From assembly GCA_019426215.1 (NCBI GenBank), contig CM033401.1, forward strand, positions 13,707,134 through 13,771,133: DNA of 64,000 nucleotides. Direction: 5' to 3'. Numbering within the stretch: position 1 is the stretch's first letter; each line of letters begins with the position of its first letter. Shown here piece by piece: positions 1-11,563 of this stretch. Source of the DNA: Buddleja alternifolia (lineage: Eukaryota; Streptophyta; Magnoliopsida; Lamiales; Scrophulariaceae). The notes under the pieces were generated by a model that had not been told where the DNA came from, searched no databases, and worked only from the letters and a program-made list of their open reading frames with translations. Position numbers and translations under genes: made by a program.

Positions 1-619
1 TATTGTTATCTTTGTTAGTCCTTAGCAAATCCCAGACCACTTAATTATGCTTTTCAGGTAGGAGCATTTGATCAGGGGCAACAGAGAGATTCCAAAAACA
101 ATCTTGTTTATTTAGGAGAACAAATAAACAACTTATTAACTTATGATGGACAAACTATCAAACAATTTTTTATATACATTTACCCCTAACCCAGTCAAAA
201 GTAACTCTACGGGTTGGAGAACCTTTTTTTTTAATCTTACATTACAATGATATGCATAAGAAGCAAGAAATGTGTCCAACCAAAGTATACATAGTGAACA
301 CAATATTGTAGTGACATATTGGATATATGAAGACAACTGATCCTAAATGGTTGTTGAAGGATTAGAATTTTAGTAGACAAGGAGAATACAGTCCAGTAGC
401 AAAGAATAACCAAAACAGAGAAACTCTATCAAGTTCAGAGCCTTTCCTCCATTTAGAAGCTGGTACTATGCAGAATGACCTGCACCTTATTTTAACTTAA
501 ATACGAGGGCAGGAAAAATTATAGAGAGTATCATTTAAATTAATAGCATGCAATCCCACCCCCATGGTGCACAGAGAATAAAGAAACCGATTAAACGTAC
601 ATGTTCAAATTAGTAGTAC
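1..619 (-). other. Part of an ATG11 intron, no exon recognised
   Basis: This stretch lies directly after the splice donor that closes the second ATG11 coding exon on the minus strand (CTCAG|GTACTACT, exon end at 620). It is AT-rich and I recognise no ATG11 C-terminal coding sequence in it, so it is read as the start of the next intron. The short open frame at 136-336 has no recognisable similarity and is not called. The remaining ATG11 exons must lie to the left of the window. Confidence 0.6.
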
Positions 620-3600
620 CTGAGATTCATCGAGTAGCTTTCGATTGATCTCCAACTCCCTTCCAAGCTTGGAAATCTCATCCATTAATCCTTGAATCTT
701 GGTTTCTGCATTGTCTACTTGACTTGATTTCTCTGCTAGGGCATTTTCCAATTCCAGCACAAGACTATCACTTATTTTAGCATCCAAACCGGGTTCAATA
801 GCTCTTTCACTGGATAGAACATCTGCTGGTTGAGACATGCTAACAGCCATATTACTTGAGGCAAGACCAGCACCTTCATCAGACAAAGGTGTTTCCTTCT
901 TATCTTTGTTAAAAAGATGTCCCTTATCACGGTGTAGATCTAGCATTGATGAATCCAACTGGGGATTCAGCATACCAGATGAATCTGTCATATTATCATC
1001 CAATCCTTCTTGTGCCTTGTCATGATCATACATATTTTCTCCAACTCCTGACACTTCTGACTTGTTATCATCAGTCTTTGCAGTTGAAACCGCAGAATTA
1101 GATCCATCCTCAAGCTTATGTCCTCTCAGATATTGATCAGACAGCCTTTGCTCCAATTCTTGGATTCGTTTCTCGTAAGACTCACACTGCATCTGCTTCG
1201 TCTTTAGCATTGATTGGAGGTGTTTTTCATACTCATCTTTCAAATTCAAAGCTTCGGAAGTCTTCTCAGCAGCGTTTTTCAAGACATTCTCTAATTTATT
1301 GTCATCAAGGGATGTATAATCTAGCTCTGCACTCATGGAACATAGTAAGGCAATTTTAGAAGCAAGTTCAGCTTTCAGTTTTGCATTCTCGACTTCCATC
1401 TTGCTAGTCCCTGCAATCTCCACCAATTCTGACCCCTCAAGTAACTCTAGGGTATCATACTTCTCGTGGAAGTCTGTCCCACTTCCTTCAACTTCAGATG
1501 ACTGAGAACCATCATTAGACATTGACAATGAACTCAAAGCTTTCTCACTCTTTGGAGAGGATCCGAATAGTGAGTCGGGGGCATATCGGTCTATATCTGA
1601 AAGATCTATATCAAGCAAATTAGTGTCAAAAGGGGTTACATTGACATCACACGGGTTAGGGGTGTCATACAATCCCATGGATGCTAAAATATCCCGGGGA
1701 ATATAAGTACTATGCATTTTCAGAAATGCCTCTCGTCTCATAACTTCAGCATCTCTCTCTGTTGCAAGTTTTTCAGCCAATTGTCCAGCCTTGCCCATGT
1801 AGATCTTCATAGCAGCTTTTCTTCTCACTATTTCTGCAAGACATGCCCTATACGAATAACCAATCCCTCGTGCCACTTTTAAATGCTCAAATTGATCATT
1901 TTGACGCTTCAACGCCTCCTGGAACACAGAGAACTTGTAGCGCACATCTTTAATTGTGTACTGAATATAGGCAATCTTTTGCATATAACTGTGGACAAAG
2001 ATATTCATCTCATTCTTCTTATCCCTGCAGAAATCAAGCAGATCGGAAATTGCATTTTCACATGCCTGCATCTTTGGAAGGTAACTTTTATCATGGCTAT
2101 CATACATAGGACCCAATGCTGAAACAGCATCATGAGGACGCAGTGAAGACGACAACTGGCAGGAAAGACAGTCATCCACAAGCTTCTTAACAGTATTTAC
2201 GTCTTTACTGCACCCAACAGAGAATAGTTTCAGTTATGTAGTTTAACTTAAGAAACTTATACATGCAAATTGTAGAACAGAAAGGGAATGGCCACATATG
2301 CAAAATATATAACATACACAAAGAAATTGAATTAAGCAATTTATATATAAGTTCAAGATAGCGAAACATTGATAGCTAAGGGTGTGAGTGGATTCCCTTG
2401 CGGTATTCAGAAACGCGTTTTTAAATGCTGAATACACATTTTTCTAGACTACTACCATTTTTACCACACAACAAGATGCCCAGAAACTCAGGCGTTTCAG
2501 GGAAGCTAGTTTATAATTTGTTTTCAGACAACATGAAAGGGTACACAGTCCAGAACTTCTTTACACTATAATTTCTGAAGGGCGAAAAAATACAGACTAA
2601 ATTGCCAAAAGCCCAAAAAATGACAATTTCAACCTCCTAGAAATAGCTACAATCCAATTGCAATATATGAAACAGTATCACTGTTGTCAATCCAATGTAA
2701 GAGATCTGGATAAGGACCACCAAAAACATTCACCACTATACTATTGTAAGTCAAGACAAAAACCAGAAGTCTTTTCCTTCGTCTCTAAGGTCAATAATTT
2801 CCAATTCTATCCCTTCTCTACCCTGAAGATCACACCTTTCTCCTTAACCTTTGTGGAGTATTTATGCGTTTAGTGAATAGTAAAGTCAGAGTACTTGTTG
2901 CCACAGGAAATATGTAAGCAGGACCTAAGAGTAAGACGCCGGAATAGTTCAATGAAATCACAGTAATCTATACACCTTAACATTCCTCAAAACTACCGAT
3001 AACAGTTTACATAGTTTTCAAAAAAATGAACCAACAATAACTAATTTATTATCAAAGACATCAAATTGAAAACTTGGAACAATAGATGTAAGTTATTATT
3101 TACACAAGGAAATTTCTTCAGATATTTTCCACCAGACTGGAAGCAAGTATTATGTATCCGGAGACCAGCCAGTGATACAGGGCTACATTAGTAATATACA
3201 GATAAGTGACAATGTTATATAGTTTTCTGAATCTCAAGTGAAATGCTTAAACCAACAAGGCGTCAGTTCACTGAGGCAATCATTCAGCATAGTTTTCACC
3301 TTAATTGTGAAACCTCTGAGGTGGAAACTAGAATTTCGATGATTCTGCTAGAAGTAGGTCAGAAAAGGTAGAATCTATGTTTTCAATAAAGAAAAGAAAT
3401 CAGACTTCTTTTCGGACTTGGATTTCTGGACAGCAGGAAACCCAAAAGAAAAGATTCATTATTGTTTCTTACCTCTCTATCTCGTAATATGGCCTCTAAG
3501 AGTTTCAGATAATAAAAAAATTAGAGCATCACAAACCATAGTTTAATAAAGCTCACCAATTTCCTATTAGCGTTATGCAGATCGATACAAAAGAATACTT

Positions 3601-5381
3601 TGACAGATGTCAAGTGTCCCTTCTTTGGCCTTTTCACTTTCACAATGGCCAAACACAAATTTCACAGCCTCAAAAGCCACCAATTTTTCATGTATTATCT
3701 TTCTCGGGTTTCTTCCCACTATAGGCAATACAATGACTGACATGAAACTATTAATATGCCATCAAGCTCAAGCAAAGCACATAGCTCCTACTTCTTGACA
3801 GTTATCTGCAGTTTCCAACAACAGCGGAAAGCAAAAAGTCCAAGTAGACTAGATACTTGAAACCGAGATCACTCCCCCAGGAGGAGGAGCTACTTCTACT
3901 TTTACTTGCCCTTTAAGTGGAAAAAGACATAAAAATAGACTATCAGTCCCCTTGCACACAAATACAAGCGAGAAGATGTCCCCAAAAAAATTAAAATATA
4001 AGTTTGGTTGGGTTGTCCAGGCCGTTGCAAATTGGAGCAAAACATCTTCTGGACAATGCAGTCAATAAAACCAAATTAAACCACTGCTAAGTGATACCTA
4101 ACACAGCAAAAAGTGAAGCAATGTATAATTTATGTGTCATCTAATTAAAGTAGGTCATACAAGAAAAAAAAGAGAAAGCATAAACCAAGTGAACAGATTT
4201 GATATTGTCGTTAAGCGCACATGTGAGTGAAGGCACAAAAAGGAACGCTATGTATGAACTGAAATAAGTAAATAACCGACAATGTCTATACTATTCATTA
4301 AATTATATAACAATATTGCTAATATACGAAGATTGCCATACCAATCCAATAAGTTCCAGAAAGTTGGACGGAAAACAAGCTGCATACGCATGCTTTGTGC
4401 GTGTGCGTGTGTGTGTGAGAGAGAGAGAGAGAGAGACCTTAAAGTCTGCATTATGCTCTTCTGCTCATTGATGAACCGCTGGCGGTCTTTTATTGTCAAA
4501 TCCAAGTCTTTCACTAGAAATGAAGCTTTCCCAGAAAATAAAGTTTCTGTATTACGCTTTAGATCACCAAACTCCTGTTTAAATTCTAAAACTTTGTTCT
4601 CAAACTGCCTGTGAGAACTGCTGCAGTCCTCTACTGCCTTCCGCAAGTTATCTTCCTTCACGAAATCCAGTAAGCATTTCCTATTAGTAGTTTGTAAGGA
4701 CGGAATAAGTCTTATAGATCTCAATTTCTCCATATCCCTCCCACAGTTCACCAGAAGGCTATTGTGACTACGGCGCTGCTGAGAGTAACACTTCCAAAAA
4801 TCTGTAAAATTTTGCAGTACAATCCTATAGAAATGGTCTAAATTACCCCGAGCAATCTCCAATGCCCTTTCTTGCACCTTATGCTCTTGCAACAGCCTCT
4901 CACAGGTCTCGATTTTTGCTAATGTGCGACTATAAATAGCATGTCCACACTGAAAATGATATCTGAATTGTCTCTCGTACGAAGGCAATGCCTTTAGGGC
5001 AGGGTCTGGAGCATCATCCAAAGGATGAGGCCTATGAGATGGGGATGGCGATGGAGGATCAGGAATATCAATAATCTCAACTTGCTCTGATGCAGGAGGC
5101 GATGAATTACTCCGCATCCTTGCTTTATTAAACATAAATACTTCACGGTCATCAGATGGGAGTTTATAAGTCGAAAGGGGGCGTTGAGATTCCAATTTCA
5201 TGTCCAAGCACAAAAGAAGCTGATCATTAAACGGGATCCCACAAACTGATTCTAGAAACTTCTGCACGGCCTCGACAAGAGTGTATTCATCACAGTCGAG
5301 CTCATACGAGTGCCCATTCTCAGCAATATGAACTACAAGCTTTCCCATTTGAATCACACCCTCAGATGCATTGGAACTCAT
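620..5381 (-). CDS. ATG11: Autophagy-related protein 11 (ATG11), N-terminal 844 residues
   Basis: ATG11 is a scaffold of the ATG1/ATG13 kinase complex and acts in bulk and selective autophagy at the forming phagophore. Two exons are visible: 5381-4438 (944 nt) and 2207-620 (1588 nt). They join through a split AGT codon to give an uninterrupted frame of 844 codons, matching the plant family through the junction (..SIMQTL S KDVNTVKKL..). Residues about 12-90 form the ubiquitin-like N-terminus (GKLVVHIAENGHSYEL). Residues about 125-500 form the ATG17-like helical region, including LRPHDAVSALGPMY and RACLAEIVRRKA. A coiled coil follows (YEKRIQELEQRLSDQYL). The conserved C-terminal ATG11 domain is beyond the left edge; plant ATG11 is about 1150 residues. 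The start is the first Met of the open frame; Met12 (MGKLVV) is an alternative. Confidence 0.95.
2208..4437 (-). other. Large ATG11 intron (2230 bp)
   Basis: The intron is bounded by AAG|GTCTCTCT at 4438/4437 and GTGCAG|TAAAGAC at 2208/2207 on the minus strand. Joining the exons restores the conserved plant ATG11 reading frame, so no exon is missing. It is AT-rich and I find no gene or delimited transposon inside it. The small open frames within it are not supported. Confidence 0.85.
4397..4436. repeat. Compound (GT/GC)n-(GA)n microsatellite at the ATG11 5' splice site
   Basis: The plus strand reads as a GTGTGCGTG-type run followed by GAGAGA up to 4436. On the minus strand the repeat begins at the donor itself, so the intron starts GTCTCTCTCT, then CACACA and CGCACA. 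The donor dinucleotide is the first GT next to the (CT)n run. Confidence 0.9.
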
Positions 5382-6303
5382 TTTCTTGACACCCCCAACA
5401 ATCCAATAACTAATCCACCACAGTAACCTAAGAATTCAACTATTCTGCAGGATACAATAGTGTGACTAAGCTTAAATTATACAAAGATTCACCAATTATG
5501 ATGCTCAATACCACCACATTAAATAGCACAATCAGCAGAATCCAACAAGATTCTATCAACAATATCCAAATAGCAAATATATAAATCCCCAATCCTCTTC
5601 AATTCACCAGTGATTCCACCATCGATTCCTAAAATTAAAGCACAGAAATCCCTAAATTACCTCAGAGATCTACAGAATCAACCCAAATTTCTATAAATTC
5701 ACCTCAAAGAGTAGAATTTAAGCAACGAAAATTCCAATTGCCACCGACTAACCGCAGAATCCTTCTACAAGGACAAAAAAATTAATAAATTAGGTTAAGA
5801 AAAATCCACTTAACTACTTCAAAAACAGAACTTTAATAACTAGATAGCAAAAGCGAGATATAGGAAATATATATAGAAAAAAAATACAGAAATGAATTTA
5901 ACTCAGGATTATAAGAATAGAATTTCAACACGAAACCCCTTGCGGTTTTATATTTTTTGCTGCGTGTTCTGTGTGCGCGTCTGTGTTTAATATATATATA
6001 TATATATATGCATATATACCTCGGCGTACGTAACAATGGTGTTGAGTATATTATGAGATGATGAATGATTGATTGTATTAGCACCAAACTTTTTCTTTTT
6101 TTTGTTTTTCTTTCTATTCTAAGTTATTATATTTGCATATTAAAAAAAGAAATTTACGTGACAGAAGCAACCACCACCAGCAAGAAGCAGAAGACGATGT
6201 TCTCTCTGTCTCTGTGTGTGTGTGTTTTAAGTGTGTGTGTGTCTTTTAAGAGTCTTGGGTGAGAACCGGAGAAACAGGGATTTTAGCTACCTCTGTTATA
6301 TAG

Positions 6304-6340
<37 letters not shown>
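5382..6340 (-). promoter_or_regulatory. ATG11 5' leader and promoter region
   Basis: This is the sequence upstream of the ATG11 start codon on the minus strand. It is AT-rich, with a (TA)n run at 5990-6009 that could serve as a TATA region, GT-rich stretches at about 6205-6245 and a longer (AT)n run at 6307-6341. A spliced 5' leader is possible, but I could not fix its borders. No other gene is recognised. Confidence 0.45.

Positions 6341-6341
<1 letters not shown>
6307..6341. repeat. (AT)n microsatellite at the 3' tail of a SINE
   Basis: A perfect AT dinucleotide run abuts the 3' end of the minus-strand SINE at 6341. It may derive from the SINE tail or from the target site, and it hides any target-site duplication. 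Confidence 0.9.
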
Positions 6342-6345
<4 letters not shown>

Positions 6346-6517
6346 TTGACCACAGTATCCCGGATATTGTTGGACTAATTTGTTGGTCGACCCGAATCGC
6401 ACACCTAGCCTGGTGAGGTGAGTCTCCTAATAGGAGTAATTGCGTACATAAGTAATTGAATTCGAAACCTTATTTAAGCGGAATCAAACTGCTTATCACT
6501 TGGACCAACCCTCGTTA
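6341..6517 (-). mobile_element. tRNA-derived SINE, copy A (upstream of ATG11)
   Basis: Read on the minus strand, it starts with GGGTTGGTCCAAGTGATAAG (A-box region) and continues to an imperfect B box (GGTTTCGAATTCAAT). It ends with CGGGATACTGTGGTCAACCA before an AT run. It matches the well-delimited copy at 41967-42151 along its whole length, including the GGAGACTCAC and GGTGTGCGATTCGGGTC blocks. It lies about 1 kb upstream of the ATG11 start codon. No clean target-site duplication is visible because of the AT repeat. Confidence 0.8.
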
Positions 6518-6997
6518 ATATATATGTATGTATGTATACACATATATATATATATGCTTGCCTCATCATTGATTTGTTTTTGTTTTTTTTTTCCCATCTT
6601 AAATAAGTGAATAATATTAATTATTATAATAAAAAATAAAATGTTCGGATTGCTAATATGTATGTAGACGTGTATGTGACTCCTTTGTATGTATGTAGGC
6701 ACGTATATGGCATGTGTTATGAGTCTCTATCACAAGTCTTGATTGGTGATTATGGGTTGTACCATGTCAGCCCTGCTGTTGGGAAAAAAATTTATGCTAG
6801 ACCAAATTTAATGGTATTAATTTTTATTTTTTTTACATAATAAAATGTATTGTGTGTGCTTTTTACATATAATTATATGAAAGAGATAGACACAAAATAC
6901 ACATTTTTATAAAAGATATAAACGCAAAATATACACTTAAAAATTTGTGTTTTTTTTACATAATAAAATGTATTGTGTATGCTTTTTATTTATTTTT
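6518..6997. repeat. AT-rich spacer with a 37-bp direct repeat
   Basis: A block reading ACATAATAAAATGTATTGTG plus flanks occurs at about 6829-6865 and again at about 6952-6988, nearly identical. The second copy ends where MULE copy 1 homology begins. Nothing else is recognised; the short open frames are not supported. Confidence 0.6.
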
Positions 6998-7007
6998 TTA
7001 TTTTATT

Positions 7008-7219
7008 CATTCCGCGCCACGTAGGCGCGGAATGGCAGCAAAAGGCTGCCACCCCGCGTGGCCGAATTTCTTTTTTTTTTTCCTTCTTTCTTTCCTTCCT
7101 CTCTCTTTTCTTCCTCTCTCCTTTCTTTCCATTTTCACTCTCGGTTTTCTTCCTCCATCTCCACTTCACCATTTTCTTCATCTTCTTCAATATTTTTCAA
7201 TCATTCTGAACAATTCAAG
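7008..7219 (+). promoter_or_regulatory. Left TIR of MULE copy 1: palindrome, probable promoter and non-coding exon
   Basis: A GC-rich hairpin (arms CATTCCGCGCC at 7008-7018 and GGCGCGGAATG at 7024-7034, loop ACGTA) sits in AT-rich DNA. A pyrimidine-rich tract follows (CTTTCTTTCC and similar, 7070-7200), typical of a transcribed plant leader, ending in AATTCAAG|GTAAATTTT at 7219/7220. This is inferred to be a non-coding first exon with its splice donor, because a splice acceptor lies directly before the PMD start codon at 8883 and the same arrangement is mirrored at the other TIR. Confidence 0.6.
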
Positions 7220-8881
7220 GTAAATTTTATACATTGTTACTTTATAAAATATATAGAGCCATTATATTTTTGAATTTTTGTATGATTTATGAATTTAGGG
7301 TTTAAAAATTTCTCTTGTATTTTTGTAGTGTAATTTCGAATTTGCTTATGAATTTGGGGAATTTTATTGTGTAATTTTTCGAATTTATTATGTAATTTCG
7401 GATTTGAGGTTTAGGTGTAATTTCGAATTTTTGTTGAATTTTATCAATTTAGTATTTTAATTTGTGAAATTTTGTTGTGTAATTTTTCAAATTTGAATTT
7501 GTTGTGTATATTCGGATTTGGGCTTTAGGTGTAATTTCGAATTTTTGTTGAATTTTATTAATTTAGTGTTTTAATTTGTGAAATTTTGTTGTGTAATTTT
7601 TCGAATTTTTGTTGAATTTTATCAATTTAGTGTCTTAGTTTGTGGAATTTTGTTTTGTAATTGCGAATTTTTGTGAAATTGATCAATTTAGGAATTAAAT
7701 TTGTGGAATTTTGCAATGTAATTTTGAATTTATGTTTTAGGTGTAATTTCGAATTTTTGTGGAATTTATCAATTTAGGTTTAAATTTGTGGAATTTAGTA
7801 GTGTAATTTCGAATTTGCTTATGAATTTGTGGAATTTTATTGTGTAATTTTTTGAATTTATTGTGTAATTTCGGATTTGAGGTTTAGGTGTAATTTTGAA
7901 TTTTTGTTGAATTTTATCAATTTAGTGTTTTAATTTGTGGAATTTTGTTGTGTAATTTTCGAATTTGAATTTGTTGTGTATATTCGGATTTGGGCTTTAG
8001 GTGTAATTTCGAATTTTTGTTGAATTTTATCAATTTAGTGTTTTAATTTGTGAAATTTTGTTGTGTAATTTTTCGAATTTGTTGTGTAATTTCGGATTTG
8101 GGCTTTAGGTGTAATTTCGAATTTTTGTTAAATTTTATCAATTTAGTGTTTTAGTTTGTGGAATTTTGTTTTGTAATTGCGAATTTTTGTGAAATTGATC
8201 AATTTAGGAATTAAAATTGTGGAATTTTGCAATGTAATTTTGAATTTATGTTTTAGATGTAATTTCGAATTTTTGTGAAATTTATCAATTTAGGTTTAAA
8301 TTTGTGAAATTTTGTAGTGTAATTTTGAATTTAGAGTGTAGGTTTAATTTCGAATTGTTGTGGAATTCATCAATTGAGGTTAAAATTTGTGGAATTTTGT
8401 AGTTGAATTTTGAATTGTTGGTATAATTTTGATACTTTAGCTCTAATTTTGAATTGTTGGTATAATTTTGATTTAATTTGTTTATTTTTTATTAACTCTA
8501 ATTTTGAATTATCATGTTATTCTTAAATTGGTAGAAATATATGGTTTAATTTTGAATTTTAAAATATAATGTCAAATTATTAGTTATAATATTAAATTTT
8601 TTATGTATACTTTAGGGTTTAGGAGGTATAATATCAATTTTAGGTGTAATTCTTAATTAGGACGTTGAATATCAAATTTTAGGTATACTCTTGAATTTTT
8701 AGGTATAGTCTTGAACTTTTAGGTATAATTTCAAATTATAGATGTGTGGATTAATTTTGTCACATAAGTTTATTTTTTTGTGATGTATGTGTTTGAGTTT
8801 ATGAAATATTAATTTATATTATTCTAATTAGCTCAAGTATCGTTTTAATTGAAAATAATTTGTTATTTTATTTTAATGTAG
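7220..8881 (+). other. Probable leader intron of the PMD gene, built from degenerate AATTTCGAATTT repeats
   Basis: The stretch opens with GTAAAT (7220) and closes with AATGTAG (8881), one base before the ATG at 8883. Its body is a degenerate tandem array of roughly 65-100-bp units containing GTGTAATTTCGAATTTTTG, GAATTTTATCAATTTAG and TTGTGGAATTTTG. The units are too diverged for a fixed period. No coding sequence is present. Copy 2 has the equivalent at 21577-22856. Confidence 0.6.
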
Positions 8882-8882
8882 G

Positions 8883-11563
8883 ATGGCGGAGGAGTTTATT
8901 GATCATATATATGGCCCGATAGACGGTAGTGTATTGACCGGACAGTCAAATCATATGTCCGAGCAGATTGGTGAGTCCCCCGATTTCGTGCTCCGTGCTA
9001 GACGGGCGGACAGTTCGTATTTTAAGAGTGCTTATGGAAGGACCCCACATAACCGAGTTTTGTTAAAATTGCAACACATGGGGTTATATCGGGTATATAA
9101 GTTAGGGCCATGGACAAATGATATGGGTCTTGTAACGGCGCTAGTCGAGAGATGGCGACCGGAGACCAATACATTTCATTTCAGAACTGGAGAGGCTACG
9201 ATTACTCTTCAGGATATTGCTATAATATTTGGTCTTCCAGTCGATGGTCGATCTCTAATAACAAATCGTGTTTTACAGAGTTATGATGAGTGTGCAGCTT
9301 ATATTTTGGAATATTTAGGGTTTCCAATGACTAGGCAGGATTTTGAAAAAAAAGGGTTTCAACTAAAAATCGCAAAAATTGTCGCCCATGTGACCTCGGC
9401 TGCTGGCCAAATCACCCCCGAATCTCATGAAATGCAGGTCGATCAGATAGCCCGCTGTTGGGCACTTATGTTGCTTGGCGTATTGTGTCCCAACAACACC
9501 GGAGATGTTGTTCCGGTGCTATGGTTGTCATTATTTGAAGATGTTAATGCAACAAACTCCTATAGTTGGGGGAGTGGTGTGTTGGCATGGTTATACCGAG
9601 GGCTAAGCAAAGCCTGCATCATAGATCAGAGAAATATAGATGCTTGTGTTCAATTGTTACAGGTGGGTATACTCTTGATTATTTAAATATTGTTATGTTA
9701 TTTTTTATGATAATTCGTGATTTTTAATTATGCGTACATATTCATTAACAGATATGGGCGTGGTCTAGAATTTTGGTTGTCAGACCCAGTAATGTTCCCC
9801 ATCCAGTGACAGGAATTGATGAGTATGGTATTGCCCGAGCTCCTTATGGTGCACGGTAATTTACTGATATTTTTATGAATTTTAATTAATTAACAAAAAT
9901 TAATTAGAAAAAATCTTATTTTTGTACTAATTGCGTGATTGATGTTTAAAGGTGGTATCGCCCTGTTACAAATGACATTGTTATCGCTCACAGTGTCCAA
10001 GCAATTAGAGATGGACTTGATCAGATGGGCGAAGGACATGTGAGTAAAAAAAAAATTCATAACATTTTTATATCTCTATTATATCCTTCTGTATTAAAAA
10101 AAAATTTCATACGTTTTTCATACTTCAGTTTATCTGGACTCCATACAATTTGAATGATGAAGACATCGACGAGTTGCCACCTGAATGCTTGGACGTCGTT
10201 GTGTGGAAAGCATCAGTTCCGATGATATTCTTCGACGTCGTGGAACATCATCGTCCTAAGCGTGTTTTACGACAGTTTGGACTCCGACAAAATATTCCAC
10301 ACAATGTTGTCCCTGAGCGAAGAAGGGACCGTAGGGGGAGAAATATAAATTGGGCAAACGAAAATGATACATATATTGCAATGTGGAATGATCGGGCTAA
10401 TAGAACTGTGACTGGACAACTTATTCAAGGCAGAAATGACACAGAGCCGAGATACGACGAGTGGTATGATAGAATCACTTGGCGTTATATTTCACCCACC
10501 TTGACTAGGAGAACAGTGGGATATCAAACAGGGTCGGCCCCTCTATTGAAGAATGTGGTTAGTAAATATACTTATTGTTGTAATATAGTTGTTTTTACTA
10601 TGATTTATTGTTTAACTCTTTTGTTTTATCTTTTCTGTATAATCGCATTCAAGGCCTGCAATCCACTATTGAAAAAGCCCCTCAAAGTAGCCACGGAGTT
10701 AGGAGGGTACTTGGACAGGTGCGATCGGGTCTCACCGGCCTCGCAAATCTGGTCACATGTGGACGTCATAGCGATGTAGCATCTGGTTCTCAGAGTCATA
10801 GACGTGGAGGAGAAACCATGCTTCCACAAAGGAGAAGTCGGAGTACATTGGAAGACTCCGAAGGTATAGAAGATGATGACGATGAAGCTAGACCATCCTC
10901 AGCCCCGACTTCAGCACCTGTGGACCGAGCTGGACCATCCTCAGCCCCGACTTCAGCACCTGTGGACCCAGCTGGACCATCCTCAGCCCCGACTTCAGCA
11001 CCTGAGTACCGAGCCGGACCGTCCTGGTTTCCACCTGAATATCGACCCGGACCTTTCTGGTTTCCACCTGAGTATCGAGGCGGGCCTTCCTCCTATTCCG
11101 GGTTAGCACCTGAGTACCGAGCCGAACCTTCCTCCTATTTCGGGTTTCCACCTGAGTACCGAGGCGGGGCGTTCCTCCTATTCCGGATTTCCACCTGAGT
11201 ACTGAGGCGGGCCTTCCTCCTATTCCGGATTTCCACCTGAGTTACGAGGCCGGCCTTCCTCCTATTCTGGGTTTGCACCTGAGTACCGAAGCGGGCCTTC
11301 CTCCTATTCCCTATTCCGGGTTTAATGTCCAGTCGTATTTGTGTTCGTTCGTTGACTCAATTTTTAGTGATCCCCCTCCCCAAACTTTGATTCAATCTTC
11401 ACCAGTGGAACATCAACGAAATATATCGCCTGTTCCGTTCCCTTTGGATATGAGCAACGAAATGAGTGAAGAAGTTACAGTAAGGCCAAGACGGTCTACT
11501 AGGACAGGACACCCTCGACAGTGTGGCACAGGGGGACATCTTGGCACAAAGCCACATGGGTAG
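8883..11563 (+). CDS. Plant mobile domain (PMD, MAIN-like) protein of MULE copy 1
   Basis: The protein belongs to the aminotransferase-like plant mobile domain family (PF10536), found in host proteins such as MAIN/MAIL1 and in transposons; its biochemical role in transposons is unknown. Exons inferred from splice sites and comparison with copy 2 are 8883-9662, 9752-9855, 9952-10039, 10129-10557 and 10638-11563. The domain core is visible: LLKLQHMGLYRVYKLG, LVTALVERWRPETNTFHF, ITLQDIAIIFGLPVDG, then ARWYRPVTNDIV. The last exon has an acidic run (EDDDDE), a Pro-rich 14-residue repeat array and a basic tail (TVRPRRSTRTGHPRQ). Damage: the acceptor before exon 5 reads CTG where copy 2 has CAG, a one-base insertion shifts the frame near 11165, and a stop lies in a later repeat unit. 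Confidence 0.8.
10893..11325 (+). repeat. 42-bp (14-residue) minisatellite in the PMD gene
   Basis: Three units of type SAPTSAPVDRAGPS begin at 10893, 10935 and 10977 (exact 42-bp spacing). They are followed by about eight units of type PPEYRGGPSSYSGF. The array keeps the frame until about 11165. Copy 2 has the same repeat at 26555-26950 with a different unit composition. Confidence 0.9.

Noticed and set aside
4282..4614. Plus-strand frame of 110 codons
   Set aside because: It overlaps the certain ATG11 exon and microsatellite on the opposite strand.
10893..11325. Regular repeats resembling a CRISPR array
   Set aside because: The repeats are contiguous 42-bp coding units without spacers, inside a plant gene.
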